A stretch of 64,000 nt of DNA from an uncultured Verrucomicrobia subdivision 3 bacterium. GTDB lineage: Bacteria > Verrucomicrobiota > Verrucomicrobiia > Limisphaerales > UBA11358. The notes below the pieces were generated by a model. It made no database searches, was not told where the DNA came from, and saw only the letters and a list, made by a program, of their open reading frames with translations. Of this stretch, positions 15,921 to 25,323 are shown piece by piece. The position numbers and the translations under genes are program-made. The first letter of the stretch is position 1; each line of letters starts with the position of its first letter. Where the stretch lies: contig CAIKKJ010000075.1 of NCBI GenBank assembly GCA_903827955.1, forward strand, positions 1 through 64,000. The letters run 5' to 3'.

Positions 15921-17270
15921 TCAGCCGAAAACCATTTTGCAGACCGTCACCGCCACGACCACGCTGACAAAATCCGCAGTCAATCCCGCCAGCAGCGCGT
16001 GCCGTGTGCGCTTGATGGCCACCGAGCCGAAATAAACCGCCAGCACATAAAACGTCGTCTCCGTGCTGCCGTAAATCGTTCCCGCCGTCCGCGCAATCAA
16101 ACTGTCCGGCCCGAATTGCTTCACCAGCTCCGTGAAAAATCCCAGCGAGCCACTGCCGCTCAACGGCCGCACCAAAACCATCGGCAGCAAATCCGTCGGG
16201 AAGCCGAGCTGATTCAGCACCGGCGACAGCGCGCGACTCAACATATCAATCCCGCCCGCCGCGCGGAACATTCCCACCGCGACGAGCATCGCCACGAGAT
16301 ACGGGATGATGCGGATGGCCACATCAAAACCTTCCTTCGCGCCATCCACGAATTCTTCATAGACCTTCACCCGCCGCAACATGGCGAACAGCGGAATGGC
16401 CGAGAGCAGAAACGGAATCGAAAGCAGCGACACCGCGCCGACGATGCGGATGAAAAGATTTTTTTTCGTTTCCTCTTCTGAAACCGGTAGCCCGAACGTT
16501 TCCGGAAAAACCATCCGCAAAAAGAAAAACGCAAAACACAGCAAGAACGCGGCAAAAATAAAATTCCCCCACCACTGCATCGGCTGAAGCGTCACGGCTT
16601 CCTTCACCGTCGGCTTGTCACTTTCAGCCCTCCCGCCTTCCGCTTTGGCAATTTCCGGTTTCAGGTTTCCAATTTCAGCCTTCACCGCAAACATCGGCAA
16701 CTTGCTCAAAAATTTTGCCATCAGCACGCCGCTGACCGCTGCGCACGCGGTGCAGATGATACTCGTGCCAACGATGGCTGTGGGGTTCGTGGATTTGTTC
16801 GCCGCGAGAATCGCGATGGCCGTGACGGGAATGAGCTGGATGCCGCTGGTGTTGATCGCGAGGAAGGTGCACATCGCATTGGTCGCCGTGCCGGGAGTTT
16901 TGTTGAGCGATTCCAGATCCTTCATCGCACGCAGGCCGAGCGGCGTGGCGGCGTTGCCGAGACCGAGCATGTTCGCGGCGATGTTCATGAGCATGGAACC
17001 CATCGCGGGATGTTCCGGCGGCACTTCGGGGAAAATGCGTTTCATCAGCGGACGCAACGCCCGCGCGAGCAGCGCGACCAGTCCAGCGCGTTCCGCCAGA
17101 CGCATGATGCCAAGCCACAACGCCATCACGCCGATAAGCGCGAAGGCGATGCCGACGACAGCGGTGTTCACCATCTCCAGCGCCTTGTCGGCGACCTCCT
17201 TGAGCTGGCCGTTCCAGCCGCCGATGAGCACGGCGCACAACATCAGCCCCAGCCAGATGTAATTCAGCAT
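15921..17270 (-). CDS. SpmA-SpmB-like fused membrane protein (nucleoside-recognition/Gate domains)
   Basis: 449 residues, polytopic. The N-terminal half (1-200) resembles SpmA with MNIAANMLGLGNAATPLGLRAM, and the C-terminal half (about 270-449) resembles SpmB with a Gate-type SGSGSLGFFTELVKQFG. In Firmicutes the two are separate spore-maturation proteins; fused versions are common in non-sporulating bacteria, where the role is uncertain (possibly transport). The linker at about 195-222 (AEIGNLKPEIAKAEGG) is encoded by imperfect 7-bp tandem repeats at 16649-16683 and may be a repeat insertion. Confidence 0.82.
   Translation of the reverse strand: MLNYIWLGLMLCAVLIGGWNGQLKEVADKALEMVNTAVVGIAFALIGVMALWLGIMRLAERAGLVALLARALRPLMKRIFPEVPPEHPAMGSMLMNIAANMLGLGNAATPLGLRAMKDLESLNKTPGTATNAMCTFLAINTSGIQLIPVTAIAILAANKSTNPTAIVGTSIICTACAAVSGVLMAKFLSKLPMFAVKAEIGNLKPEIAKAEGGRAESDKPTVKEAVTLQPMQWWGNFIFAAFLLCFAFFFLRMVFPETFGLPVSEEETKKNLFIRIVGAVSLLSIPFLLSAIPLFAMLRRVKVYEEFVDGAKEGFDVAIRIIPYLVAMLVAVGMFRAAGGIDMLSRALSPVLNQLGFPTDLLPMVLVRPLSGSGSLGFFTELVKQFGPDSLIARTAGTIYGSTETTFYVLAVYFGSVAIKRTRHALLAGLTADFVSVVVAVTVCKMVFG
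16649..16683. repeat. Five imperfect 7-bp tandem repeats inside a gene
   Basis: Plus-strand units are CAATTTC, CGGTTTC, AGGTTTC, CAATTTC and AGCCTTC, perfectly in a 7-base phase. They encode a linker between the two halves of the SpmA-SpmB-like protein. Confidence 0.7.
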
Positions 17271-17328
17271 GACGCAACGCTACACAAGCCGCCAAAAAAA
17301 TGCGCGCGGAAAATTCAGGCGGGTTTCA

Positions 17329-17347
17329 ATTTAGAATTATTCTAAAT
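17329..17347. promoter_or_regulatory. Fur/PerR-type operator
   Basis: A perfect 9-1-9 inverted repeat, ATTTAGAAT-T-ATTCTAAAT. Its 7-1-7 core TTAGAAT-N-ATTCTAA has the architecture of the PerR box (TTATAAT-N-ATTATAA). It ends two bases before the -35 of the fur-sufB-sufC operon, so the regulator probably controls its own operon. Confidence 0.85.
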
Positions 17348-17348
17348 C

Positions 17349-17376
17349 TTGACCGATCATTCACGCTGTGTAAATT
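17349..17376 (+). promoter_or_regulatory. Promoter of the fur-sufBC operon
   Basis: TTGACC (17349-17354), 16 bases, TAAATT (17371-17376). ATG 17388 follows after 11 bases. The TTG used as a start in the ORF track is the -35 element itself, so translation cannot begin there. Confidence 0.7.
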
Positions 17377-17387
17377 GTCTGTCGGCA

Positions 17388-17816
17388 ATGAAACCGCGCA
17401 GCCAGCAACCAGACGACCAGCACCTGACCGAACAGTTGGGCGCCACCGGGCTGCGCCTCACGCCGCAACGCCAGCAGGTCTATGATGTGCTGCGGCACAA
17501 GCGCGATCATCCCACGGCGGAAGAGGTTTTTATCCGCGCCAAGAAGTCGATGCCGGAAATTTCCCACGCCACCGTTTACAACTGCCTTGACGCGCTCGTG
17601 AAGTCCGGCCTTGCGCGGCAGGTCACGCTGGATCGCGGCGCGACGCGCTATTGCCCGAACATGCACGAGCACGGCCATTTTCATTGCGATGTGTGCGCGA
17701 CGGTATTTGATGTGGATTTGCCGGAACAGGCGATGAAGCTGCCCAAAGGTTTCAAGGCCGATCATTTTGACATCGCCATTCACGGCGTTTGCGCGGATTG
17801 CGCGAAGAAAAAATAA
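17388..17816 (+). CDS. Fur-family regulator (PerR-like), autoregulated
   Basis: 142 residues. A winged helix (LRLTPQRQQVYDVLRHKRDHPTAEEVFIRAKK) is followed by the dimerisation domain with the His-rich metal motif MHEHGHFHCDVC. Two CxxC motifs (CDVC and CADC) form the structural zinc site, as in PerR and Fur. Because a PerR-like box precedes the gene and sufB starts six bases after its stop, this protein probably controls Fe-S assembly in response to iron or peroxide, taking the place SufR or IscR has in other bacteria. Whether the regulatory metal site is PerR-like (peroxide) or Fur-like (iron) is not decided by the sequence. Confidence 0.88.
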   Translation: MKPRSQQPDDQHLTEQLGATGLRLTPQRQQVYDVLRHKRDHPTAEEVFIRAKKSMPEISHATVYNCLDALVKSGLARQVTLDRGATRYCPNMHEHGHFHCDVCATVFDVDLPEQAMKLPKGFKADHFDIAIHGVCADCAKKK

Positions 17817-17822
17817 ATTACG

Positions 17823-19271
17823 ATGAGCACTGCTACCGAGACAATTGAGGAATTGGTCAAGACGGAATACAAATACGGCTTCGTCACCGATGTCGAGACC
17901 GAATCCACGCCGCCGGGCTTGAGCGAGGAGACCATCCGCCACATTTCCGCCAAAAAAAACGAGCCAGCGTGGCTGACCGACTGGCGTATCAAGGCTTATC
18001 AATACTGGCTGAAAATGCCGGAGCCGACGTGGCAGTTCGTTAAGTATCCGAAGATTGATTTCCAAGCCATCAGCTATTTCTCGCAACCAAAGCCGAACGC
18101 AAATGCGCCCAAGAGCCTCGACGAAGTGGATCCCAAGTTGCTGGAGACTTACGAGAAGCTCGGCATTCCGTTGCGCGAACGCAGCCGGCTCGCCGGCGTG
18201 GCGGTGGACGCGATTTTTGATTCCGTCAGCGTCGGCACGACGTATCGCGAAGATTTGGCGAAGAAAGGAATTATCTTTTGCTCGTTCAGCGAAGCGGTGC
18301 ACGAACATCCAGAACTCGTCAAAAAATATCTCGGATCGGTCGTGCCTTACACGGACAACTATTACGCCGCGCTGAATTCCGCCGTGTTCACAGACGGTTC
18401 GTTCTGCTACATCCCGAAAGGCGTGCGCTGCCCGATGGAGCTTTCGACGTATTTCCGCATCAACGCCGCCAAGTCCGGCCAGTTCGAGCGGACGCTGATT
18501 GTCGCGGACGAATCGGCGAGCGTGAGCTATCTTGAAGGCTGCACCGCGCCGATGCGCGATGAAAATCAGTTGCACGCCGCCGTGGTAGAACTCGTCGCGC
18601 TCGACTGCGCGGAAATCAAATACAGCACGGTGCAGAACTGGTATCCCGGCGACGAAAACGGCGTGGGCGGCATCTACAATTTCGTGACCAAGCGCGGTCT
18701 GTGCAAAGGCAAAAATTCGCGCATCACTTGGACGCAAGTCGAGACCGGTTCGGCGATCACCTGGAAATATCCTAGCTGCATTTTGCTAGGCGATGGCTCG
18801 AAGGGAGAATTTTATTCCGTCGCCGTGGTGAACAACATGCAGCAAGCCGACACCGGCACGAAGATGATCCACATCGGCAAGAACACGAAAAGCACCATTG
18901 TTTCCAAGGGTATTTCTGCTGGTCGCGGCCAGAACAGTTATCGCGGCCTTGTGGAAATCCGCAAGAGCGCCGAGAACGCGCGCAACTTTTCGCAGTGCGA
19001 CTCGATGCTCATCGGCGCGAAGTGCGGCGCGCACACGTTTCCCTATATCGAAGTCAAGAACACGACGGCGAGCGTGGAGCATGAAGCCTCGACCTCGAAG
19101 ATCGGCGAAGACCAGATTTTTTACTGCAACTCGCGCGGCCTCGCCACGCAGGACGCGGTGAACATGATCGTGAACGGCTTCTGCAAAGAAGTGTTCAAGG
19201 AACTCCCGATGGAATTCGCCGTGGAAGCGCAGAAACTTCTGGGCGTGAGCTTGGAAGGCAGCGTCGGCTAG
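17823..19271 (+). CDS. sufB: Fe-S cluster assembly scaffold SufB
   Basis: 482 residues, full length for SufB. It contains [37 protein letters not shown], and the C-terminal motif [18 protein letters not shown]. SufB forms the SufBC2D or SufB2C2 scaffold on which Fe-S clusters are built. It follows the Fur-type regulator by six bases and is followed by sufC after a 77-base gap holding a hairpin. sufD and sufS are not in the window, so the operon is shorter than usual, and the missing parts are presumably elsewhere. Confidence 0.97.
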   Translation: MSTATETIEELVKTEYKYGFVTDVETESTPPGLSEETIRHISAKKNEPAWLTDWRIKAYQYWLKMPEPTWQFVKYPKIDFQAISYFSQPKPNANAPKSLDEVDPKLLETYEKLGIPLRERSRLAGVAVDAIFDSVSVGTTYREDLAKKGIIFCSFSEAVHEHPELVKKYLGSVVPYTDNYYAALNSAVFTDGSFCYIPKGVRCPMELSTYFRINAAKSGQFERTLIVADESASVSYLEGCTAPMRDENQLHAAVVELVALDCAEIKYSTVQNWYPGDENGVGGIYNFVTKRGLCKGKNSRITWTQVETGSAITWKYPSCILLGDGSKGEFYSVAVVNNMQQADTGTKMIHIGKNTKSTIVSKGISAGRGQNSYRGLVEIRKSAENARNFSQCDSMLIGAKCGAHTFPYIEVKNTTASVEHEASTSKIGEDQIFYCNSRGLATQDAVNMIVNGFCKEVFKELPMEFAVEAQKLLGVSLEGSVG

Positions 19272-19329
19272 ACACAGATTTCACGAATTAACACGAATTT
19301 GATTAGTGAAAATTCGTGCGATTCGTGTC
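19270..19329. repeat. Hairpin repeat between sufB and sufC
   Basis: The arms 19270-19289 and 19310-19329 are inverted copies matching at 16 of 20 positions (AGACAC....CACGAATT against its complement). Two tandem copies of CACGAAT lie in the left arm and two 9-base units starting ATTCGTG in the right. It begins in the sufB stop codon and could attenuate transcription into sufC or be a dispersed element. Confidence 0.6.
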
Positions 19330-19348
19330 TGAATAATTTTTTAGAAAA

Positions 19349-20110
19349 ATGAGCAAGCAACCTATTCTTGAAATCAAAAATCTTCACGCGGGCGTGGAGA
19401 ATAAACAAATCCTCAAAGGCTTCAGCCTGACGATCAATGCGGGCGAAGTCCACGCGTTGATGGGCCTGAACGGCAGCGGCAAGAGCACGCTCGCTGCGAT
19501 TCTCGCTGGCCGCGATGGCTACGAAGTGACTGAGGGCACGGTGAATTATCTCGGCAAAGATTTGCTGGAACTTGATCCCGAAGAGCGCGCCCGCGAAGGC
19601 GTGTTTCTCGCATTCCAGTATCCGGTGGAAATCCCCGGTGTGAACAGCACCTACTTTTTGAAGGCTGCGCTGAACGAAATCCGCAAGCACCACGGCTTGC
19701 AGGAACTCGACGCGATTGAATTTCTCGCGCTCGTGAAGGACAAAATTAAGCTGCTCGACCTCAACGAGGATTTGCTCAAGCGCTCCGTCAACGAAGGCTT
19801 TTCCGGCGGCGAAAAAAAGCGCGCGGAAATTTTCCAGATGGCCGTGCTCGAACCGAAGCTGGCGATTCTCGACGAGACGGATTCCGGTTTGGACATTGAC
19901 GCGTTGAAAATTGTTTCCAGCGGCGTGAACAAATTGCGTCGCCCGGATTCCTGCCAGCTTGTTATCACGCATTATCAGCGACTGCTGAATCACATCATTC
20001 CCGATGTCGTTCACGTTATGGCCGATGGCCGCATCGTGAAATCCGGCGGCAAGGAACTTGCGTTCGAGCTGGAGGCCAATGGTTACGATGGCATCTTGAA
20101 AAATCTTTGA
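19349..20110 (+). CDS. sufC: Fe-S cluster assembly ATPase SufC
   Basis: 253 residues. An ABC ATPase with Walker A GLNGSGKST at 39-47, a FLAFQYPVEIPGV Q-loop region typical of SufC, the SufC-type signature NEGFSGGEKKRAE, and Walker B LAILDETDSGLDID. It drives conformational changes of SufB/SufD during cluster assembly. The family is soluble and cytoplasmic. No clear Shine-Dalgarno is seen; the message may be translated by coupling or from an internal promoter within the hairpin-containing gap. Confidence 0.97.
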   Translation: MSKQPILEIKNLHAGVENKQILKGFSLTINAGEVHALMGLNGSGKSTLAAILAGRDGYEVTEGTVNYLGKDLLELDPEERAREGVFLAFQYPVEIPGVNSTYFLKAALNEIRKHHGLQELDAIEFLALVKDKIKLLDLNEDLLKRSVNEGFSGGEKKRAEIFQMAVLEPKLAILDETDSGLDIDALKIVSSGVNKLRRPDSCQLVITHYQRLLNHIIPDVVHVMADGRIVKSGGKELAFELEANGYDGILKNL

Positions 20111-20123
20111 TTAAGCTGCGCGC

Positions 20124-20612
20124 ATGAAATTAGACGAAGCCCAGCGGCAAGCGGTCAGCAAATGGATAGCTGAAGGCGCAAAACTTTCGGAAATCCAAAA
20201 CCGTCTCGCCGCCGAATTCGGCATCAAGCTCACCTACATGGAAGCGCGCTTCCTCGTAGATGATTTGAAGCTCACGCCGAAAGATCCGGAGCCGCCGAAA
20301 GTAGTCGCGCCGCCCGAACCCGCAAAGCCGCTCGCGACCAAGCCGGTTCCCGCTGGCGAAACGCCCGTCGCCGATGAAGTCCTGCCGCCCCTCGGCGGCA
20401 ACGTTTCGGTGAGCGTGGATCAAATCACCCGCCCCGGCGCGGTCATCAGCGGCAAAGTGAATTTCAGCGACGGCCAAATCGCCGATTGGTATCTCGATCA
20501 AACCGGACGCCTCGGCGTCGTGCCGAAAGTGGCGGGCTACAAGCCTTCCGCCGAAGACGTCAAAGAATTCCAACTCGCGTTGCAGCAGGAAGTGGCGAAG
20601 CTCGGCTACTGA
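20124..20612 (+). CDS. Unknown protein following sufC
   Basis: 162 residues, 13 bases after sufC and in the same direction, so probably in the same operon. The N-terminal 50 residues are helical (DEAQRQAVSKWIAEGAKLSEIQNRLA, then LTYMEARFLVDDLKL) and resemble a small helix-turn-helix-like fold. A Pro/Ala-rich linker (about 52-88) leads to a C-terminal beta-rich domain with SVDQITRPGAVISGKVNFSDGQ. No signal peptide or membrane segment. I do not recognise the family. A role in Fe-S assembly is suggested only by position. Confidence 0.7.
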   Translation: MKLDEAQRQAVSKWIAEGAKLSEIQNRLAAEFGIKLTYMEARFLVDDLKLTPKDPEPPKVVAPPEPAKPLATKPVPAGETPVADEVLPPLGGNVSVSVDQITRPGAVISGKVNFSDGQIADWYLDQTGRLGVVPKVAGYKPSAEDVKEFQLALQQEVAKLGY

Positions 20613-20615
20613 GGC

Positions 20616-20702
20616 AGTTTTTAGTTTTAAGTTTTTAATGTTTAGTTGGAACGCAAACCTTGCGCTCAACTAAAAACTGAAAATTAAAAATTCAAAACTC
20701 CC
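20616..20702. repeat. Heptamer repeat array forming a hairpin
   Basis: Five 7-base units (AGTTTTT, AGTTTTA, AGTTTTT, AATGTTT, AGTTGGA) lead into a stem TTTAGTTG...CAACTAAA with an inner CGCAA/TTGCG stem (20641-20674), then five complementary-type units (AACTAAA, AACTGAA, AATTAAA, AATTCAA, AACTCCC). It occupies most of the gap before lpxK and may also act as a terminator, though no clean T-run follows. Confidence 0.7.
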
Positions 20703-20727
20703 TCCAGACTTGGCACATTGATGCCCA

Positions 20728-21900
20728 ATGCGTGAAAAATTCCGTGACTGGGCAGAATTCATCGAAACGTTCTTCATCGAAGTCGTCTTCGAAGAACGCC
20801 ATGATTGGAAAGCCAAACTCACGCGCGCCATTCTTTTCGGCACTTCAAAGTTTTACCTCGTCGCCGTCAAAATCCATCGCGGCCTCATCAACTACCGCAT
20901 CCTGCGCGACAAAACGCTCGGCGTGCAAGTCATCGCCATCGGCAACCTCACCGTCGGCGGCACGGGCAAGACGCCCGTCGTAGAAAAATTCGCGCGCGAA
21001 CTTCAGAACGCCGGCCGCAAGGTTGCCATTCTCTCACGCGGTTACCGTTCGCGCCCCGCGCCGCTGCACCGGCGCATCGTGAACAAAATTCTTTTGCGCG
21101 ACGACCAGACGCCGCCGCGCGTGGTGTCGGACGGAAAATCTCTTTTGCTCGATTCCGAAATGGCGGGCGACGAGCCTTACATGCTCGCGTCAAATCTCAA
21201 AGACGTCATCGTGCTGGTGGACAAAGACCGCGTGAAGAGTGGACGTTACGCGATTGAAAAATTCGGCTGCGACACACTGCTGCTCGACGACGGTTTTCAA
21301 TACTGGCGGCTGCGCGGCCGCCGGCACGACGTGGTGCTGATTGACCGCCAGCAGCCGTTCGGCAACGAGCATTTGTTTCCGCGCGGCACCTTGCGCGAAC
21401 CGCATTCGCATCTGGCGCGGGCGCACACCATTTTTATTACCAAGAGCGACGGCAAAACGGCCGAGCTGCGCCAGCGCATTGCGAAATTAAATTCCACCGC
21501 CGCCGTCATCGAGTGCGTGCATCAGCCGCTTTATTTTGAGGACGTGTTCACCGGCGAACGCAAGGGGTTGGAACTGCTCGCGGGAAAAAAAGTTGCGTCG
21601 TTGAGCGGCATCGCGCAGCCGGAAAGTTTTGAGCAAAGCCTCGTCCGGCTAGGCGGTGAATTGGTTTATGCCAAACGTTTCGCCGATCATCACCGCTTCA
21701 CGCAGCAGGAAATCCTGAACACCATCAACCGCGCGAAGAAACGCCAGGCCCACATCATTCTCACCACGCAAAAAGACGCCGTGCGCTTCCCCAAAATTGA
21801 CCGGCGCGACTTGCCATTTTATTTCATGCGCGTTGAAATCAAGATTGTGGACGGCGCGGACGACTTTCAGGATTGCGTGGGTAAAATCTGTTTTCGTTGA
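20728..21900 (+). CDS. lpxK: Tetraacyldisaccharide 4'-kinase (lipid A synthesis)
   Basis: 390 residues. The P-loop [12 protein letters not shown] (about 72-83), the motif [10 protein letters not shown] and [20 protein letters not shown] are hallmarks of LpxK, which phosphorylates the 4' position of the lipid A precursor at the inner membrane. The protein has a long N-terminal region, with a hydrophobic stretch near 36-48, that may anchor it. First gene of an overlapping envelope operon: its TGA overlaps the ATG of the acyltransferase gene. Confidence 0.93.
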   Translation: MREKFRDWAEFIETFFIEVVFEERHDWKAKLTRAILFGTSKFYLVAVKIHRGLINYRILRDKTLGVQVIAIGNLTVGGTGKTPVVEKFARELQNAGRKVAILSRGYRSRPAPLHRRIVNKILLRDDQTPPRVVSDGKSLLLDSEMAGDEPYMLASNLKDVIVLVDKDRVKSGRYAIEKFGCDTLLLDDGFQYWRLRGRRHDVVLIDRQQPFGNEHLFPRGTLREPHSHLARAHTIFITKSDGKTAELRQRIAKLNSTAAVIECVHQPLYFEDVFTGERKGLELLAGKKVASLSGIAQPESFEQSLVRLGGELVYAKRFADHHRFTQQEILNTINRAKKRQAHIILTTQKDAVRFPKIDRRDLPFYFMRVEIKIVDGADDFQDCVGKICFR

Positions 21901-22792
21901 TGAACACGTTGCTTTATTGGCTTGGACGCGCAGTGATCGGCTGTGTGCAGGCACTGCCGCTGACCTTCGTGGCACGCGTCGGCCGTTGCCTTGGCGCGCT
22001 GGCATGGCTGGTGGACATCAAGCACCGCCGCGTGGTCGTCAAAAATTTGAACCTTGTTTTTCACACGGAAAAATCGGCGGAAGAAATCCGCGCCATCGCC
22101 CGGGAATGTTTCCGGCGCATCGGCGAGAACATGGCTTGCAGCGTCAAAACCGCAGCCATGACCAGAGCGGAACTGCAACCGCATTTGGAACTCGTGCTGG
22201 GCGGTTTTGCGCCGGCCCCCAACGCCGATGGCACAAAGCCCAATTACATATTTGCCGCCGGCCATTTTGGGAACTTCGAGATCTATGCCCGCACGCATGG
22301 TATTTTCCCCGACTACCAGCTCGCCACCACCTACCGAGCCATGAAACAACCCGGCCTCAACCGGCTGGTGCAGGAAATGCGCCAACGCAGCGGCTGCCGG
22401 TTTTTTGAACGGCGCACCGAAGGCGCAGAATTGCGGGCGGCAATGAATCAAGGCGGCCTCTTCCTCGGCCTGCTGGGCGACCAATATGCCCGCGGCCTGC
22501 GCGCCCCGTTTTTCGGCCACATTTGCGACACCGGCCTCGCCCCCGCCGTCCTGGCGTTGCGCTATGATTGCCGGCTATACACGGTAATCTGCTACCGCAC
22601 CGCGCTGGCCAGTTGGCGACTGGAATTCGATGACCAAATTGCGACCCACGAAAACGGCCAGCCGCGCCGCGCCGAGGACATCATTCTCGACGTGAATCGC
22701 GCCTACGAAAAAGCTATCCGCCGCGACCCCGCCAACTGGTTCTGGGTGCACGACCGCTGGAAAGTCCGCCGCCTCCGCCGCCTCGTTCCCGA

Positions 22793-22796
<4 letters not shown>
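21900..22796 (+). CDS. Lipid A acyltransferase (LpxL/HtrB family)
   Basis: 298 residues. An N-terminal membrane segment (LLYWLGRAVIGCVQALPL) precedes the acyltransferase motif AAGHFGNFE (HX4E) and FFERRTEGAEL. It would add a secondary acyl chain to lipid A after LpxK. The start is ATG 21900, overlapping the lpxK stop by one base, rather than the TTG used in the track; the next gene starts in its stop codon. Chain specificity cannot be read from the sequence. Confidence 0.88.
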
Positions 22797-23923
<1,127 letters not shown>

Positions 23924-23951
23924 CCTAACTTCCCGGCTGAAAAATAAATTC

Positions 23952-23989
23952 TTGACGCGCACATCTGTCTGTCCTATTGTCATATGACA
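23952..23989 (+). promoter_or_regulatory. Promoter and palindromic operator of the GntR-ABC operon
   Basis: TTGACG (23952-23957), 17 bases, TATTGT (23975-23980). A perfect 12-bp palindrome, TGTCATATGACA (23978-23989), overlaps the end of the -10, placing a bound repressor over the transcription start. This is the expected autoregulatory site of the GntR protein encoded next. Confidence 0.75.
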
Positions 23990-23999
23990 GTCACCGCGT

Positions 24000-24401
24000 A
24001 TGCTCCTGCAAATTGATTTCAAGTCCGGCACACCAGTCTATCTACAACTGGTGGACCAGATCCGCCATGCCGCGGCGTCCGGCGGGCTGCGCACGGGCGA
24101 ACCGCTGCCATCCATCCGCCCGCTGGCGGAGGAATTGCGCGTGAACCGCAACACTGTGGCCAAGGCCTACGCGGAACTGGAAAGCCAGGGTGTCATCGAG
24201 ACGATTCCAGGCAAGGGTTGTTTTCTCAAGGCGGTCGGTTCCCCGCTCACCAAGTCAGCGCGCAACGATCTCGTCGTGCAGGAAATTGACCGCGCCATCG
24301 TCGCCGCGCATCACTTGCAGATTGGCGATGCGGATTTGATTTCGCTGGTGAAGAAACGGCTGGAGGCGTTTGAAAAGAAGCACAAGGCCACGAACGATTG
24401 A
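24000..24401 (+). CDS. GntR-family regulator, YtrA type
   Basis: 133 residues. The N-terminal winged helix (FKSGTPVYLQLVDQIRHAAASGGLRTGEPLPSIR, then LRVNRNTVAKAYAELESQGVIET) is typical of GntR. The C-terminal part is only about 60 residues of helix, as in the YtrA subfamily, which regulates adjacent ABC transporters and often responds to envelope stress. It lies directly upstream of an ABC ATPase and permease, with a perfect palindrome over its own promoter. I infer repression of the operon. The effector is unknown. Confidence 0.88.
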   Translation: MLLQIDFKSGTPVYLQLVDQIRHAAASGGLRTGEPLPSIRPLAEELRVNRNTVAKAYAELESQGVIETIPGKGCFLKAVGSPLTKSARNDLVVQEIDRAIVAAHHLQIGDADLISLVKKRLEAFEKKHKATND

Positions 24402-24417
24402 ATTTAAAAGGACACGC

Positions 24418-25323
24418 ATGAAAACGGAAAACCCAGTCATCGAAATCCAAAACCTCGTGCGGCGCTACGGCAAACACGATGCCGTGGACGGCCTCTCGCT
24501 CACCGTGCAGCCCGGCAGATGCTATGGCTTCTTCGGCCGCAACGGCGCGGGTAAAACCACGACCATCAAGTGCCTGCTTAATTTGCTGCGGCCGGATTCC
24601 GGCAGCGTGCGCGTGTTTGGTCTCGACCCGCGCAAGGATGAAGTCGCCATCAAATCGCGCATCGCCTATGTGCCGGACGTGGTGGCGTTTTATCCGTGGA
24701 TGACCGTGGCCGACACGCTGGAATACTACGCCTCCTTCCGCACCAACTGGAATCGCGACATCGAGGCCGATTTGCTCAAACGCTTTCAGCTCGATGCCGC
24801 CAAGAAAACCACGAGTCTCTCGAAAGGCCAGCGCACACAGCTCGCGCTCATCGGCGCGATTTGTCCCGAACCGGAACTGCTCGTGCTCGATGAGCCGACG
24901 AGCGGCCTCGACCCGATTGTCCGCCGCGAATTCATCGAAACCGTCATCGGCGCGTATCAATCCGGCGACCCCGGCAAGCGCACGGTGTTTGTTTCCACGC
25001 ATTTGATTTCCGAGTTCGAGGGTTTGATTGACGAATTCACCATCGTTGAAAACGGCAAAAATCTTTTGACGATGGAAGCCGACGCCGCGCGGGATCGTTT
25101 CAAAAAAATTCGGGCCCGCTTGCCGCAAGAAACCAAACTGAACCTGTCTGCCGCATTGAGCGTGAAGCAAAGCGGACGCGACGTAGAAATTCTCGCTAAC
25201 GGCAACAGCGAACAGTTGCTCGCGGAATTGAAGGCGCACAAGCCGGAGGAATTAAAAATCGAGGCGCTGACGCTGGAAGAAATCTTCGTGGCGTCGGATG
25301 TTTTGAAAAAGGCAACCACATGA
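24418..25323 (+). CDS. ABC transporter ATPase, partner of the RCC1-fused permease
   Basis: 301 residues from ATG 24418 (AAAAGGA about six bases upstream). Walker A FGRNGAGKTTT at about 40-50, signature region SLSKGQRTQLAL, Walker B LLVLDEPTSGLDP and the His switch STHLISE are intact. About 75 C-terminal residues extend beyond the ATPase core. The sequence is closest to YtrB/CcmA-type exporters. The next gene overlaps by four bases, so the permease is its partner. The track start at 24370 overlaps the regulator gene and lacks support. Confidence 0.93.
   Translation: MKTENPVIEIQNLVRRYGKHDAVDGLSLTVQPGRCYGFFGRNGAGKTTTIKCLLNLLRPDSGSVRVFGLDPRKDEVAIKSRIAYVPDVVAFYPWMTVADTLEYYASFRTNWNRDIEADLLKRFQLDAAKKTTSLSKGQRTQLALIGAICPEPELLVLDEPTSGLDPIVRREFIETVIGAYQSGDPGKRTVFVSTHLISEFEGLIDEFTIVENGKNLLTMEADAARDRFKKIRARLPQETKLNLSAALSVKQSGRDVEILANGNSEQLLAELKAHKPEELKIEALTLEEIFVASDVLKKATT

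Noticed and set aside
20708-20730. TTGGCAC...TGCC resembling a sigma-54 promoter before lpxK
   Set aside because: The spacing between the GG and GC elements is one base too short for a functional -24/-12 promoter.
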